Shown here one piece after another: positions 35,551-44,655 of a DNA stretch of 64,000 bases (positions are counted from its first letter, which is position 1; each line of letters begins with the position of its first letter). Made by a program: the position numbers and the translations under genes. Origin of the DNA: an uncultured Pseudomonadota bacterium. GTDB taxonomy: Bacteria; Pseudomonadota; Gammaproteobacteria; Steroidobacterales; Woeseiaceae. The notes beneath the pieces were generated by a model, which did not search any database, was not told the DNA's origin, and worked only from the letters and a program-made list of their open reading frames with translations. Where the stretch lies: assembly GCA_913055625.1 (NCBI GenBank), contig CAJXJW010000001.1:372001-436000 (forward strand), read 5' to 3'.

Positions 35551-36072
35551 ATGCTGCACGCACGAGACCCGGGTACCCGCCGCTTCATCGTCTGGATCGC
35601 GGTGGCGCTCGTCGTCGTCGTGGTCGACCAGGTAACGAAGCTCGCCGTCATTCAGTTCATCGAGCAGTACGGCCGGGTGAACATCACGTCTTTCCTGAAT
35701 CTCACGCACCAGAAGAATCCCGGCGCGGCATTCAGCTTCCTGGCCGACGCAGGTGGTTGGCAGCGTTGGTTCTTCATCGTGCTGGCCACGGCGATCAGCA
35801 TCGTCATCGTGGCCTGGCTCTGGCGCTCGCGGACGACGGCACCGCTGCCGCTCGCGGCCGGCCTGGCGTTGGTGCTCGGCGGAGCCATCGGCAACCTGGT
35901 GGACCGCATCGCATACGGACACGTCACGGACTTCATCCAGGTCTGGTTTGGAAGTTGGCCGTTCCCGTCGTTCAACTTCGCGGACGCCGCCATCTCGGTC
36001 GGCGCCGCGCTGTTGATCATCGACTCGCTGTTCTACTCCGGCCGCGCGCCCGCTGGAACGGCGGACGACTGA
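35551..36072 (+). CDS. lspA: Lipoprotein signal peptidase
   Basis: 173 residues, four membrane helices. The aspartyl catalytic pair is visible: GNLVDRI and FNFADAAI. NPGAAFSFLAD is also typical. It cleaves signal peptides of lipoproteins in the inner membrane. It follows ribF by 11 bp and converges on the pilin gene. Confidence 0.96.
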   Translation: MLHARDPGTRRFIVWIAVALVVVVVDQVTKLAVIQFIEQYGRVNITSFLNLTHQKNPGAAFSFLADAGGWQRWFFIVLATAISIVIVAWLWRSRTTAPLPLAAGLALVLGGAIGNLVDRIAYGHVTDFIQVWFGSWPFPSFNFADAAISVGAALLIIDSLFYSGRAPAGTADD

Positions 36073-36081
36073 CGGCGTCGA

Positions 36082-36498
36082 CTAGCGCGTCCGGGTCCAG
36101 CAGTCCGCAAGCGGCGCCGACGTCTTGTCACCGTTCGGCTGGATCGTGAACGTGCCGCACTTGCCGGCTTCGGTGTCCGCTTTGAGATACGTGGCCGTTG
36201 CAGTGTAAGTGTTCGCGTTCGCGCCGGCGACAGAGATGCGGTAGGAGCCGGTCTCCGTCACGAAGTTATTGGCGACATTGAAGCCCAGCCGCGTCATGTC
36301 GTTCGTGTACGCCTGGTTGTTCAGGTAGAAGCGCTCCTGGTTCGTCGCAATCTGTAGCAGCGCCGCCTTGGCCTCGTTGCGTTTCGCGCGTGCCGCGAAG
36401 TCTCGGTAGTTGGGGTAGGCGACGGCGGCGATGATGCCCAGTACTACCACGACGATCATCAACTCCATCAACGTCACGCCTCGCTGGTGCTTGTACAT
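36082..36498 (-). CDS. pilE: Type IV pilin (PilE-like)
   Basis: 138 residues from ATG 36498. A prepilin peptide MYKHQRG precedes VTLMELMIVVVVLG, with Glu at mature position 5. The C-terminal part holds two cysteines (near GKCGTF and ADCW) that form the usual D-region loop. A single pilin at the end of a PilY1 operon is a usual place for the minor pilin PilE/ComP type. Lies 26 bp after the PilY1 gene. Confidence 0.93.
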   Translation of the reverse strand: MYKHQRGVTLMELMIVVVVLGIIAAVAYPNYRDFAARAKRNEAKAALLQIATNQERFYLNNQAYTNDMTRLGFNVANNFVTETGSYRISVAGANANTYTATATYLKADTEAGKCGTFTIQPNGDKTSAPLADCWTRTR

Positions 36499-36524
36499 GC
36501 GTGCCTCCCTTCGGCGTTCGCCGG

Positions 36525-39500
36525 TCATTCTACACCGTCCTGTGTCCACAGAGTCCGCACTGGACGGTTCGGGAAGTCGGGGTCGAAACACTCGACGCCG
36601 ACACAGGCCACCGGCGGCGGCGTACATTCCTCGCCCTCGCAGTCCTTGTCCCAGGGCGACGGGAACAGGAAGATCGGCTGCGGCGCAATGCCGCCCTGTT
36701 CGAGGCGCGTGATGCGTGCGTCGTCCGCGGCTGCGCCATCGGCCGGAATCGCCGTACCGAGCGGCACGATCGGGTCGCCGTTGGCAACGTTCACCCGGTA
36801 CAGGCGGTTCTGGCTGAGTCCGGCCTGGCAGGGGTCGTCACTGTTGGTCTTCGGTTCGAAGGTCACGAAGTAGACGGAGTCATTAAACGTCCTGGACGTC
36901 GACAGCACCTTCTCGGTGGACGGCAGCGTCATTTTCCAGCCGCTGCCATTCGCGGGGATGATGGTCTCCGCCTTGCCGGCCACGTCGACCAGGTCGGAAT
37001 CCGTCACGATCGGGTAGGCGTTGTACTGCGCCTGCGTGAGCGGTGAAAACACGTTCGGATCGCGGATGGAGTAGAAGCGGTCGGACGCGCTGTTGTCCAG
37101 CGGGTGTGCCCGGTAGCCGGAGCCGATGCTGATCGCCAGGTAGCGGCGGTCCTGGCGCTTGTCCGTGAACATTGCCACGTCGGGCGTCGTGTAGAAGCGC
37201 CGCGTGTCGGCGGCACTCGGCGATGACAGGCCTTCTGCGCCGAGCTGAGCGATGACGCCACCAGCGACCAGCTTGTCCGGCGTCATGCCGTTCGTGATGT
37301 CGAAGCGCCAGATCTGGCCGCCGAGGTCGGCAGCGTACATCCGGTCGGCGTAGCCGTCGCCATTCAGATCGATGACGCGCACCTGGCTCGGAATCGCGCG
37401 TGTCATGCCGGACACTGGCAGGTCGGCAAAGCCGTCGCGCCCTGCGCGCCAGATCGTCCCGCCCGTCTCCAGGTCGAGCATGAAGATGCCGGCGCCTTCC
37501 GCGTCCGGCGTGGCCGGGTGGCCGGCTGAATCGTGCGCGGTGTCGTAGCCGCCGCCAAGTACCAGCACGGCCTTCTGCGGACTGGTCTGCGCGGCACTCG
37601 CGATCTTGATACGGGCCACCGACGGCGTCGACCAGGACTGGCCGAATTCCGGGAATGTCTTCACCCAGCGCAGCGACGGCGCATCCGGATCGGTCACGTC
37701 CAGCATGTAGTAGTTGTCGCCGCCCCGGCGCATGCCGAACACGAGGTACACGAAATCCTTGCCGGGGGTGATGATGCCGTCGCCGTCGGCGTCGTTGACG
37801 ATCGGTACGATGTTGCCGTCGACACCGTAGGTCTTGAAGTCGACGTTCTCGTCAAAATACAGGTCGGCCTGGTTCACGAGCAGCTCGTGCGGGATGAAGG
37901 CCCATTTCTCGACGCCGGTTTCGGCGTTGATCGCGTGCACGAAGCCGTCGTTCGTGGCGTTGAAGACCACGATGTTCTGGTTGCCGGACACGTCACCATA
38001 GACGACGGCGGCCGGCTCGGAGTGCAGCGTGTCGCCCATCGCGTTGCGCACCGTCGTCGCAGGATTGTTGTCGACGTCCTTGATGTCGGCCCCGCGAATC
38101 CACTCGATCAGCTTCTCGAGCGTGGGCTCGCCTTCCGCCCCGGTCAGGCCGAAGTCGGCCGGTGTGAAGGAGGAGAGGTTGGCGGCAGATACCGAGTTCC
38201 GCTGTACTCTCAGGCTGCCGTCCACGACATTGGTGTAGACGTTTCGATTCGACGGGGTCGGCAGCACGTTCGCGGCCCCGCCCTTCGTCACGTCGGCGCC
38301 ATCGGGTTTCGTGAGCTGCGACCAGAAGTTCTTCGACGAGTCAGCGAAGTAGCCCGTTGTCGGGTCGACGGCGTCCACGTCGTTTGCGTCACGGACCTCG
38401 CTTTCCTTGATCGTGAACTTCTTCATGTTGCCCGGCCAGTGCACGTTGTCAGCAGCGCGGAACACGGACACATAGAGATCGTTCAGGTGCTGGGTGCGGT
38501 TGAACGCATTCACGGCCACGGCCGGCGCCGTGAAGGAAATGTCGCGGTCGAAGATGTTCGTGACGATGTCGGTCAACGCCGCCGTCAGCGAGGTCACGTC
38601 GGAGGCAAGATAGTACTCGCCGCCCGAAAGCTCAGCCGTTTCCTTCAGGATCGGCAGGTCGATCGAGAAGCCGATCGTGTACGTCGTGACCGACTGCGTG
38701 CCGTCGACGTTCGGGTTGATGTCCGCTTTCGACAGGTACTCGGAGATGTCTTCCAGGCACGCGCCGTCGACGTTACCGCCGGTACAGCCGGTTCGGCCCA
38801 TGACCGACGGGTAGTTCGGGAGTGAGCCAGTGCGGTAGTAGACGTCCCTGTCTTGCGTCGGCTCACCGTCGGTCAGAAGCACGATGAAGTTCTTCGCGCA
38901 GGCATACTCGGCCGGCTGCTTGTAAACCATCGGGACCAGGGATTCAAGGGCGTCCGGGTCCGTCGAGGCGCCGCCGTAATAAACGGACTGTCCGCTGTAG
39001 TAGCGTGCGGCCTCGTACATTGTCTCCGACAGCGGCGTCCAGCCGTTCGCCGGCAGTGCATCGATGATGGCGTTGGCGCCGGCCCGGTTCGAGTCCAGGT
39101 CCTGGATCGCGAACGTGACCGGACCGCCCTGGCTGTTGTGGAAGCGCATGAAGCCGACGTTGACGTCCTTGATCGACCCCAGCACGTTCTTCGTAACCGC
39201 CTTGACGATGTCGGTGCGCGACATGCTGGTGCCCGGCGGGTTCCAGTACCAGTTCAGGTAGTTGCTGTCGTAGACCGTGTAGATGCGGTGTGTCGGGCTG
39301 CTGCCCCAGTCGACAGACCAGCCCTTGCGGTCAGTGTAGGGCGGGTTGTTCGAGCCGGAGCGGGCATACGGCTCGTCCTCGGGATCGGAGCCGTAGCCGT
39401 GCTTGCCGGAGTCGGCCTTACACTCCACGCCGCGGTCGGTTTCCCGACTGTCGAGCGTCTGCCATTTCCAGTTGCCTTTTCTCTTGCGGTACATCGCCAT

Positions 39501-39866
39501 CGTGTCGGTGTACGAACCGGCGGCAGAAAGTTGCGTCAGGCCCTGGTTACAGACCATGACGGACTTGCGGAAACGGTAATTGCTGCCGCACTTCGGAATA
39601 CCGGAGTTCGTCGTCCAATAAAACATGTCGAGATCGCAGGGCCCGGTGTAAGTCGTGCCCGGATCGTAGGGCTCCTGGCTTTTCTCGACCGTCGTCATCG
39701 ACCCGGACGAGTCGAGGATGAACAGGATGTTCGGCTTGGCCGCATTGCTGGCGCCCGGCGTCGAGAGAAGCAGCTCGACGTCGTCGGCGACAGCCGGCGT
39801 CCCGGCCATCAGTGTGATCAGCGCACCCGCTGTTGCCCAAGCGAAGCGTTTTGCGGACGTGTTCAT
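36525..39866 (-). CDS. pilY1: PilY1-like pilus assembly/adhesin protein, copy A
   Basis: 1113 residues from ATG 39866, with AGAGG eight bases before it. Signal peptide, then a von Willebrand A domain with MIDAS motif ILDSSGSM (residues 50-60) and, after about residue 590, a PilY1 beta-propeller with a calcium loop DADGDGIITPGKD and LVFGMRRGGDNYY. The tail has a cysteine motif CEGEECTPPPVACVGVEC and ends PVRTLWTQDGVE. PilY1 caps the pilus tip with the minor pilins. Second of two tandem copies. Confidence 0.94.
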   Translation of the reverse strand: MNTSAKRFAWATAGALITLMAGTPAVADDVELLLSTPGASNAAKPNILFILDSSGSMTTVEKSQEPYDPGTTYTGPCDLDMFYWTTNSGIPKCGSNYRFRKSVMVCNQGLTQLSAAGSYTDTMAMYRKRKGNWKWQTLDSRETDRGVECKADSGKHGYGSDPEDEPYARSGSNNPPYTDRKGWSVDWGSSPTHRIYTVYDSNYLNWYWNPPGTSMSRTDIVKAVTKNVLGSIKDVNVGFMRFHNSQGGPVTFAIQDLDSNRAGANAIIDALPANGWTPLSETMYEAARYYSGQSVYYGGASTDPDALESLVPMVYKQPAEYACAKNFIVLLTDGEPTQDRDVYYRTGSLPNYPSVMGRTGCTGGNVDGACLEDISEYLSKADINPNVDGTQSVTTYTIGFSIDLPILKETAELSGGEYYLASDVTSLTAALTDIVTNIFDRDISFTAPAVAVNAFNRTQHLNDLYVSVFRAADNVHWPGNMKKFTIKESEVRDANDVDAVDPTTGYFADSSKNFWSQLTKPDGADVTKGGAANVLPTPSNRNVYTNVVDGSLRVQRNSVSAANLSSFTPADFGLTGAEGEPTLEKLIEWIRGADIKDVDNNPATTVRNAMGDTLHSEPAAVVYGDVSGNQNIVVFNATNDGFVHAINAETGVEKWAFIPHELLVNQADLYFDENVDFKTYGVDGNIVPIVNDADGDGIITPGKDFVYLVFGMRRGGDNYYMLDVTDPDAPSLRWVKTFPEFGQSWSTPSVARIKIASAAQTSPQKAVLVLGGGYDTAHDSAGHPATPDAEGAGIFMLDLETGGTIWRAGRDGFADLPVSGMTRAIPSQVRVIDLNGDGYADRMYAADLGGQIWRFDITNGMTPDKLVAGGVIAQLGAEGLSSPSAADTRRFYTTPDVAMFTDKRQDRRYLAISIGSGYRAHPLDNSASDRFYSIRDPNVFSPLTQAQYNAYPIVTDSDLVDVAGKAETIIPANGSGWKMTLPSTEKVLSTSRTFNDSVYFVTFEPKTNSDDPCQAGLSQNRLYRVNVANGDPIVPLGTAIPADGAAADDARITRLEQGGIAPQPIFLFPSPWDKDCEGEECTPPPVACVGVECFDPDFPNRPVRTLWTQDGVE

Positions 39867-39935
39867 GTGTCCATACCTCTTCAAAGTCTGTCCGTGACCT
39901 GATCGCTCTATCCAGTCACACGAAGTTCAATTCCT

Positions 39936-40289
39936 TCAGTCGCTGATGTCGATGCTCGTTATTGTCAGGCTCTGCATGTCGACACTAATCAGCGCATAGT
40001 TCTCGTCGTCGTGCGAAAGGGCCGCCAGGTTCTGGCGGAACACGTCGAACTTCACGCGCTTGCCGTCGACGGAAAACCGGGTGTCGGGGGTCAGGCGTGC
40101 GCGCCGGTGCTCGTCCTCACACTCTCCTGCGCAAGGCAGAAACGTCACCGTGCCGTTCAACGAGCTCGGCAGGATGATGTTCGACGGCGACAGTTCGATC
40201 GCCTCGACGAGCGTGACGAGTTCTGCCGCACCTGCGGGGAGCGTCAGTGCCGTGGCCACCAGGGCCAGGTATCCGTTGCGAAATGCCAT
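39936..40289 (-). CDS. Small secreted protein next to PilY1, copy A
   Basis: 117 residues, signal peptide (GYLALVATALTLPAGA). Homologous to the protein at 43799-44140: LPSS..GT..F..C...C, then T.T..S..G.RV..F. It has Cys pair CAGEC here. No known family recognised. Paired with PilY1 in both modules, so it may be a periplasmic helper or pilus-associated subunit. RBS TAAGGA precedes the ATG. Confidence 0.8.
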   Translation of the reverse strand: MAFRNGYLALVATALTLPAGAAELVTLVEAIELSPSNIILPSSLNGTVTFLPCAGECEDEHRRARLTPDTRFSVDGKRVKFDVFRQNLAALSHDDENYALISVDMQSLTITSIDISD

Positions 40290-40403
40290 AGTCCTTACTC
40301 CGATTCCCCGCCATCCGGCAGGTCATGTGACGTCGTGTCACCTTTCGCATTTTCCCGGTTTCGGGCCGCAAGTGCCCGGAACCATTACTCAAATCCCGAA
40401 AAT

Positions 40404-43400
40404 TTACTCGATGCCGTCCTGCGTCCAGAGCGTCCGGACCGGGAGGTTCTCGAAGCCCGGGTCGCCGCACTCGACGCCGACACAGAAGATCGGCGGCGGT
40501 GTGCAGTCCTCGCCCTCGCAGTTCGGGTCGTCGGCGCTCGGGAACAGGAATCGCGGCGACGGGGCGATGCCGCCCTGTGCGAGATCCGTCACGCGCGCCT
40601 GGTCTTCCTCGCCCGCCGCGATACCGTCGAGGTCGGCGATCGGGTCGCCGTTCAGTACGGCCATTCGGTACAGGTAATTCTGGCCGCGGCCCGCGGTGCA
40701 GGTGGCTGCCGCCGCGTTGTCCGGCGAGAAGGCTGAGAAGAAGATCTCGTTGTTGAACGTGACCGATGTCGACAACACCTTCTGCGACGGCGGCAACGTG
40801 AACATCCAGCCTCGGTCGTTTTCCGTGACCTGGGTGCCGACCTGGCCGCTGACCTCCACGAGGTCCGACTCCGTGATGACGTCGAACGCGTTGTACTCGG
40901 CCTGTGTCAGGCGGTTGAACACTGCCTTGTCGCGCAGCGAGTAGAAGCGGTCGTTGTTCGTGTTGTCGAGCGGATGCGCGCGGTAGCCGCTGCCGATGCT
41001 GATCGCCAGGAAGCGGCGGTTCTGGGCGTTGTCGTTGAAGATCGACACGTCAGGCGACGTGTAGAAACGCCGGGTATCCGCGTCGCCCACGGAATTGCCC
41101 TCGGCACCGAGCTGGGCGATGACGCCGCCGGCGACCAGGTCGACCGGGTCCTCGCCGTTCGTGATGTCGAACCGCAGGATCTGGCCGCCCATGTCCGCCG
41201 CATAGATGCGGTCGGCATAGCCGTCGCCGCTCAGGTCCACGACGCGGACCTGCGACGCAATCGCGCGGGTCAGCGCGGGGAGTTGCAGGTCCGCGCTGAA
41301 GTCACGGCCGGCGCGCCAGAGCACGTCGCCCGACTTCAGGTCGATGAAGTACAGGCCGGCGCCATCCGAATCCGGCGTGGCCGGGTGCGAGATCGTGTCG
41401 TGCACGTTGTCGTAGCCGCCGCCGATGATCACGACGGCCTTGTCGGCGTTCAGGCCGGGGTCGTCGATGCTGATTCGTGCGACGGTCGGCGTCGACCAGG
41501 ACTGGCCCATCTCTGGCGAGCTGAGTCGCCACATGAGCTGCGGGCTGTACTTGTTGGTCACGTCCAGCGCGTAGTACGCATCACCGCCGCGGCGCATGCC
41601 GAAGATGATGTGCACGAAATCGCCGTCGCCCGGTTCGATGACGCCGTCGCGGTCCCGGTCGGCCACGACGGGGACGATGTCGCCGTCCACGCCGTAGTTC
41701 TTGAACTGTGCCTCCGGGTCGAAGAACAGCTTGACCAGGTTCGGCAGGTGCTCTTTCGGAATGAAAGCCCACAGTTCCTGGCCTGTCACGCCGTCGATTG
41801 CGTGCACGTAGCCGTCATTCGTGGCAGTGAACACCACGACTTCGGGGTTCTGCTCGTCGCCGCCGTAGACGACCGCGGCCGGCTGCGAGTGCAGCGGGTC
41901 GCCCATCGAGTAGCGAACGGTCGTGGACGGGTCGAAGTCCTCGTCGAGAATGTCCTCGCCGCGGGCCCAGCGGATGAGTTGCTCCTTCGTCGGTTCCTCG
42001 GCCGAGCCCGTCAGGCCGAAGTCGGCCAGCGAGAAGGCGCTCTCATTGGCCACGGTGAGCGCGTTCGCGCCCGCGGACAGGTTGTTGTTGCCCGTCTGGT
42101 TCGTGAACAAGTTTCGGACGGCCGGGTCGGGCAGCCGGTTTGCCGCGCCGCCCAGAGTGACGTCATTGCCGTCGACGCCGGCGGTCCAGTAACTCTGCGA
42201 GTTGTCCTTGAAATAGCCGGTCGTCGGATCAATGGCGTCGAGGCCGTTGCTGTCGACGACGCCGCCTCCGGCGATGCGGTACTTCTTGAGGTTGCCCGGC
42301 CAGTGCAGGTTCTGCCGCGCCGCGAACGTGGTCAGGTACAGGTCGTTCAGGTTCTGCGTACGGTTGAACGTGTTGACCGCCACGGCCGGGGCCGCGAACG
42401 ACAGCGAGCGGTCCGAGATCTGAGCGACGATCTTGAGCAGCGCCAGCGTGAGGCTCTCCACGTCATCCGCGAGGAAGTACTCGCCGCCGGAGGCGTCTGC
42501 CGTCGTTGCCAGGATCGGCAGGTCGATCGCGAAGCCGATCGTGTGGGTAGTGACGACCTGCATCCCGGATTCCGTCGGCGCGATGTCGCCGCGATACAGG
42601 TACGCGCCGACGTCGTCAAGGCAGAGGCCCTGCCCGGTGCCGTCGCAGCCCGAGTGTCCGACGGTCGCAAACCAGTTCGGGAGCGAGTCGACCAGGTTCG
42701 GCGTTTCAAAGTCCTGGTTCGGGGCGCCGTCAGTCAGCAGCACGTTGAAGTTCTTCGAGCAGACGTCGCTCGGCGGCTGCTTGTACACCTCCGGGTTGTT
42801 CGATACGAGGGCGTTCGGGTCCGTCTGGTGCTCGTTGATGTTCTCGCCGTAGTAGGCGGGAAGGCCGCGCCAGTAACGCGCGGCTTCGTAGAGTGCTTCG
42901 GAGAGCGGCGTGGCGCCACCCGCATTCATCGAGTCGAGGACTGCATCCACCGCCGCGCGGTTGGAGTCCAGGTCCGTCATGCCGAGCAGGACCGGGCCGC
43001 CGGCGTTGTTGTTGAAGCGCATGATGCCGACGTTGATGTTGTCGACCGAGTTCAGGACGACCTTGGTCACGTCGCGGACGATGTTGATGCGCGAACGATC
43101 GACCATGACCGGGTTCTGCAGGTAGTTCAGGTAGTTGCCGTCGTAGACGGTGACCGTCTGGCTGGTCGGCCAGCTGCCCCAGGACACCCGGTCGTCCGGG
43201 TCAGCAGTGAACGGCGCCACGTCGCCGCCGGCCTGGGCGTACACCAGCGCCGGGTCCCCGTCGCCATGCACGCCGTTGTCCTTGCGGCATTCGATGATAT
43301 CGGTCGCGTTGCCGCTTTCGAGCTGCTGCCAGCGGTACTTGTCGAGCCCGAGAATTACGCTGAAGAAGCCCGAGCCGCCGTCGCGAAACTGCGCCATGAC

Positions 43401-43769
43401 ATTCGTGTAGCTGCCGATGCCGGTGAGCTGGCGACTTGCGGCGTCGCAGACGAAACTCGTCTTCTCGAAAAAGCGCTCGTTACCGGCGTCACAGCTCGGC
43501 ACGGCGTCGACTTCGGTCCAGTACAGCATGTCGTTGTCGCAGGTGCCCGAATACGTGTCCGTCGAGTCGTAGATCTCGCGGGTTTCCTCCTGCGAGCCCA
43601 TGCTGCCGGAGGAGTCGAGGATGAACATGATGTTCGGCTTCGGCGCCTGCTGCAGATTGGGGTTGACCAGCAACAGCTCGGTGTCGTCGGCCAGCGCAGG
43701 CGCGCCGCATGCCAGCGCGACCATAAGGCCGGCGCCGAAGAATCCTGCTTTCCTTGTAATCAGTTTCAT
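40404..43769 (-). CDS. pilY1: PilY1-like pilus assembly/adhesin protein, copy B
   Basis: 1121 residues from ATG 43769, preceded by GAGGGA. Same layout as copy A: signal peptide, vWA domain with ILDSSGSM, and PilY1 propeller with a calcium loop DRDRDGVIEPGDGDF and IFGMRRGGDAYYAL. The end CEGEDCTPPPIFCVGVEC ... PVRTLWTQDGIE is almost the same as in copy A. The vWA loops and middle differ most. Probably a tandem gene duplication with divergence of the surface-exposed part. Confidence 0.94.
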   Translation of the reverse strand: MKLITRKAGFFGAGLMVALACGAPALADDTELLLVNPNLQQAPKPNIMFILDSSGSMGSQEETREIYDSTDTYSGTCDNDMLYWTEVDAVPSCDAGNERFFEKTSFVCDAASRQLTGIGSYTNVMAQFRDGGSGFFSVILGLDKYRWQQLESGNATDIIECRKDNGVHGDGDPALVYAQAGGDVAPFTADPDDRVSWGSWPTSQTVTVYDGNYLNYLQNPVMVDRSRINIVRDVTKVVLNSVDNINVGIMRFNNNAGGPVLLGMTDLDSNRAAVDAVLDSMNAGGATPLSEALYEAARYWRGLPAYYGENINEHQTDPNALVSNNPEVYKQPPSDVCSKNFNVLLTDGAPNQDFETPNLVDSLPNWFATVGHSGCDGTGQGLCLDDVGAYLYRGDIAPTESGMQVVTTHTIGFAIDLPILATTADASGGEYFLADDVESLTLALLKIVAQISDRSLSFAAPAVAVNTFNRTQNLNDLYLTTFAARQNLHWPGNLKKYRIAGGGVVDSNGLDAIDPTTGYFKDNSQSYWTAGVDGNDVTLGGAANRLPDPAVRNLFTNQTGNNNLSAGANALTVANESAFSLADFGLTGSAEEPTKEQLIRWARGEDILDEDFDPSTTVRYSMGDPLHSQPAAVVYGGDEQNPEVVVFTATNDGYVHAIDGVTGQELWAFIPKEHLPNLVKLFFDPEAQFKNYGVDGDIVPVVADRDRDGVIEPGDGDFVHIIFGMRRGGDAYYALDVTNKYSPQLMWRLSSPEMGQSWSTPTVARISIDDPGLNADKAVVIIGGGYDNVHDTISHPATPDSDGAGLYFIDLKSGDVLWRAGRDFSADLQLPALTRAIASQVRVVDLSGDGYADRIYAADMGGQILRFDITNGEDPVDLVAGGVIAQLGAEGNSVGDADTRRFYTSPDVSIFNDNAQNRRFLAISIGSGYRAHPLDNTNNDRFYSLRDKAVFNRLTQAEYNAFDVITESDLVEVSGQVGTQVTENDRGWMFTLPPSQKVLSTSVTFNNEIFFSAFSPDNAAAATCTAGRGQNYLYRMAVLNGDPIADLDGIAAGEEDQARVTDLAQGGIAPSPRFLFPSADDPNCEGEDCTPPPIFCVGVECGDPGFENLPVRTLWTQDGIE

Positions 43770-43798
43770 GGTGCTTCCCTCACGCATCGGCGGCGTGG

Positions 43799-44140
43799 TT
43801 ACCGGAGGACGACCGAGACTTCCGTGACCCGGTTTTTCTCGAGGTGTTCGAGGACAGTGACGTACACTTCGTCACGTTTCGTGACGCGGGCGATCCCCTT
43901 GCGGAAATCAGCCAACGACACGCGTTGGCCGTTGATCGACCACAAGGTCTCGACCGTGACCTGTTCGGTGCGGTACTCGCAGTCGGTGCAGGCCTTGAAG
44001 CCAATCGTGCCCGACTCCGACGACGGCAGGCGCAGGTCCGTGAGTACCACCTCGTGGGCGAGCTGGACCGTGCGAAAATCGGCGGCCGCGGTCGTGGCCA
44101 GTACCAGGGCGGCGGCGATGAACAGTGTCTTGAGTTTCAT
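43799..44140 (-). CDS. Small secreted protein next to PilY1, copy B
   Basis: 113 residues, signal peptide (TLFIAAALVLATTAAA). Homologue of 39936-40289: LPSSESGTIGF..CTDC, then S.NGQRVSLADFRKG. The cysteines are CxxC here and CxxxC in copy A. GGAGG lies nine bases upstream. Function unknown; lies 29 bp before pilY1 copy B. Confidence 0.8.
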   Translation of the reverse strand: MKLKTLFIAAALVLATTAAADFRTVQLAHEVVLTDLRLPSSESGTIGFKACTDCEYRTEQVTVETLWSINGQRVSLADFRKGIARVTKRDEVYVTVLEHLEKNRVTEVSVVLR

Positions 44141-44167
44141 GAGAGTAATTCCTCCGCGTCGGCCGGA

Positions 44168-44647
44168 CTACAGCGTCGGCGATTCGGGACCTACGATGTA
44201 GAACGCCTGCGTGTGCACGGCGCTGGCGTCGCGATCCGTCGTGTTGCCCGGGTCGCGCAGCGATTCCGCCTGCGACGTGGCAACGAAATGGTAGGCGGCG
44301 ATGCCGCTGCCGACGCCAAGGCTGAATGCCTTGTCCGGCACCAGCGTCGAGTCCTCGAACTCGATACGCGCATCGACGAATTCGTGGCCGCCCGGCGACA
44401 CGTACTGCGGCATTACGGCAACCGCCAGCGTGTCGTACTGGCCGCGTGCGAGCGCGGTCTCCAGGCCGGTCTCCGCCGCCTGGAACGCGTTTTCGTAGTT
44501 CTGGTCATTGCGTGCCATTGCGATTTCCGTCGTCGCCGTGTTCATGCCCGAGATGGCGAGTACGGTGATAACGACCAGCAGGATCAGGCCGATGACCAGC
44601 GCCGCACCTTGCTGCCGTTTCAGAGTTGGTGAGTTCATCGTCTTCAT
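44168..44647 (-). CDS. pilX: Minor pilin assembly protein PilX
   Basis: 159 residues; ATG 44638 is an alternative start. The N-terminal RQQGAALVIGLILLVVITVL with MNTATTEIAMA after it is the PilX signature: the GAALV cleavage site lacks the +5 Glu of ordinary pilins, as known for PilX. A minor pilin of the tip complex with PilV, PilW, FimU and PilY1. Lies between pilW and the small protein B gene. Confidence 0.92.
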   Translation of the reverse strand: MKTMNSPTLKRQQGAALVIGLILLVVITVLAISGMNTATTEIAMARNDQNYENAFQAAETGLETALARGQYDTLAVAVMPQYVSPGGHEFVDARIEFEDSTLVPDKAFSLGVGSGIAAYHFVATSQAESLRDPGNTTDRDASAVHTQAFYIVGPESPTL

Positions 44648-44655
44648 TCTCTCGT

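Noticed and set aside
40974..44201. 1075-codon plus-strand frame over pilY1 copy B
   Set aside because: Antisense of a long GC-rich gene with low-complexity translation. No ribosome-binding site or family similarity.
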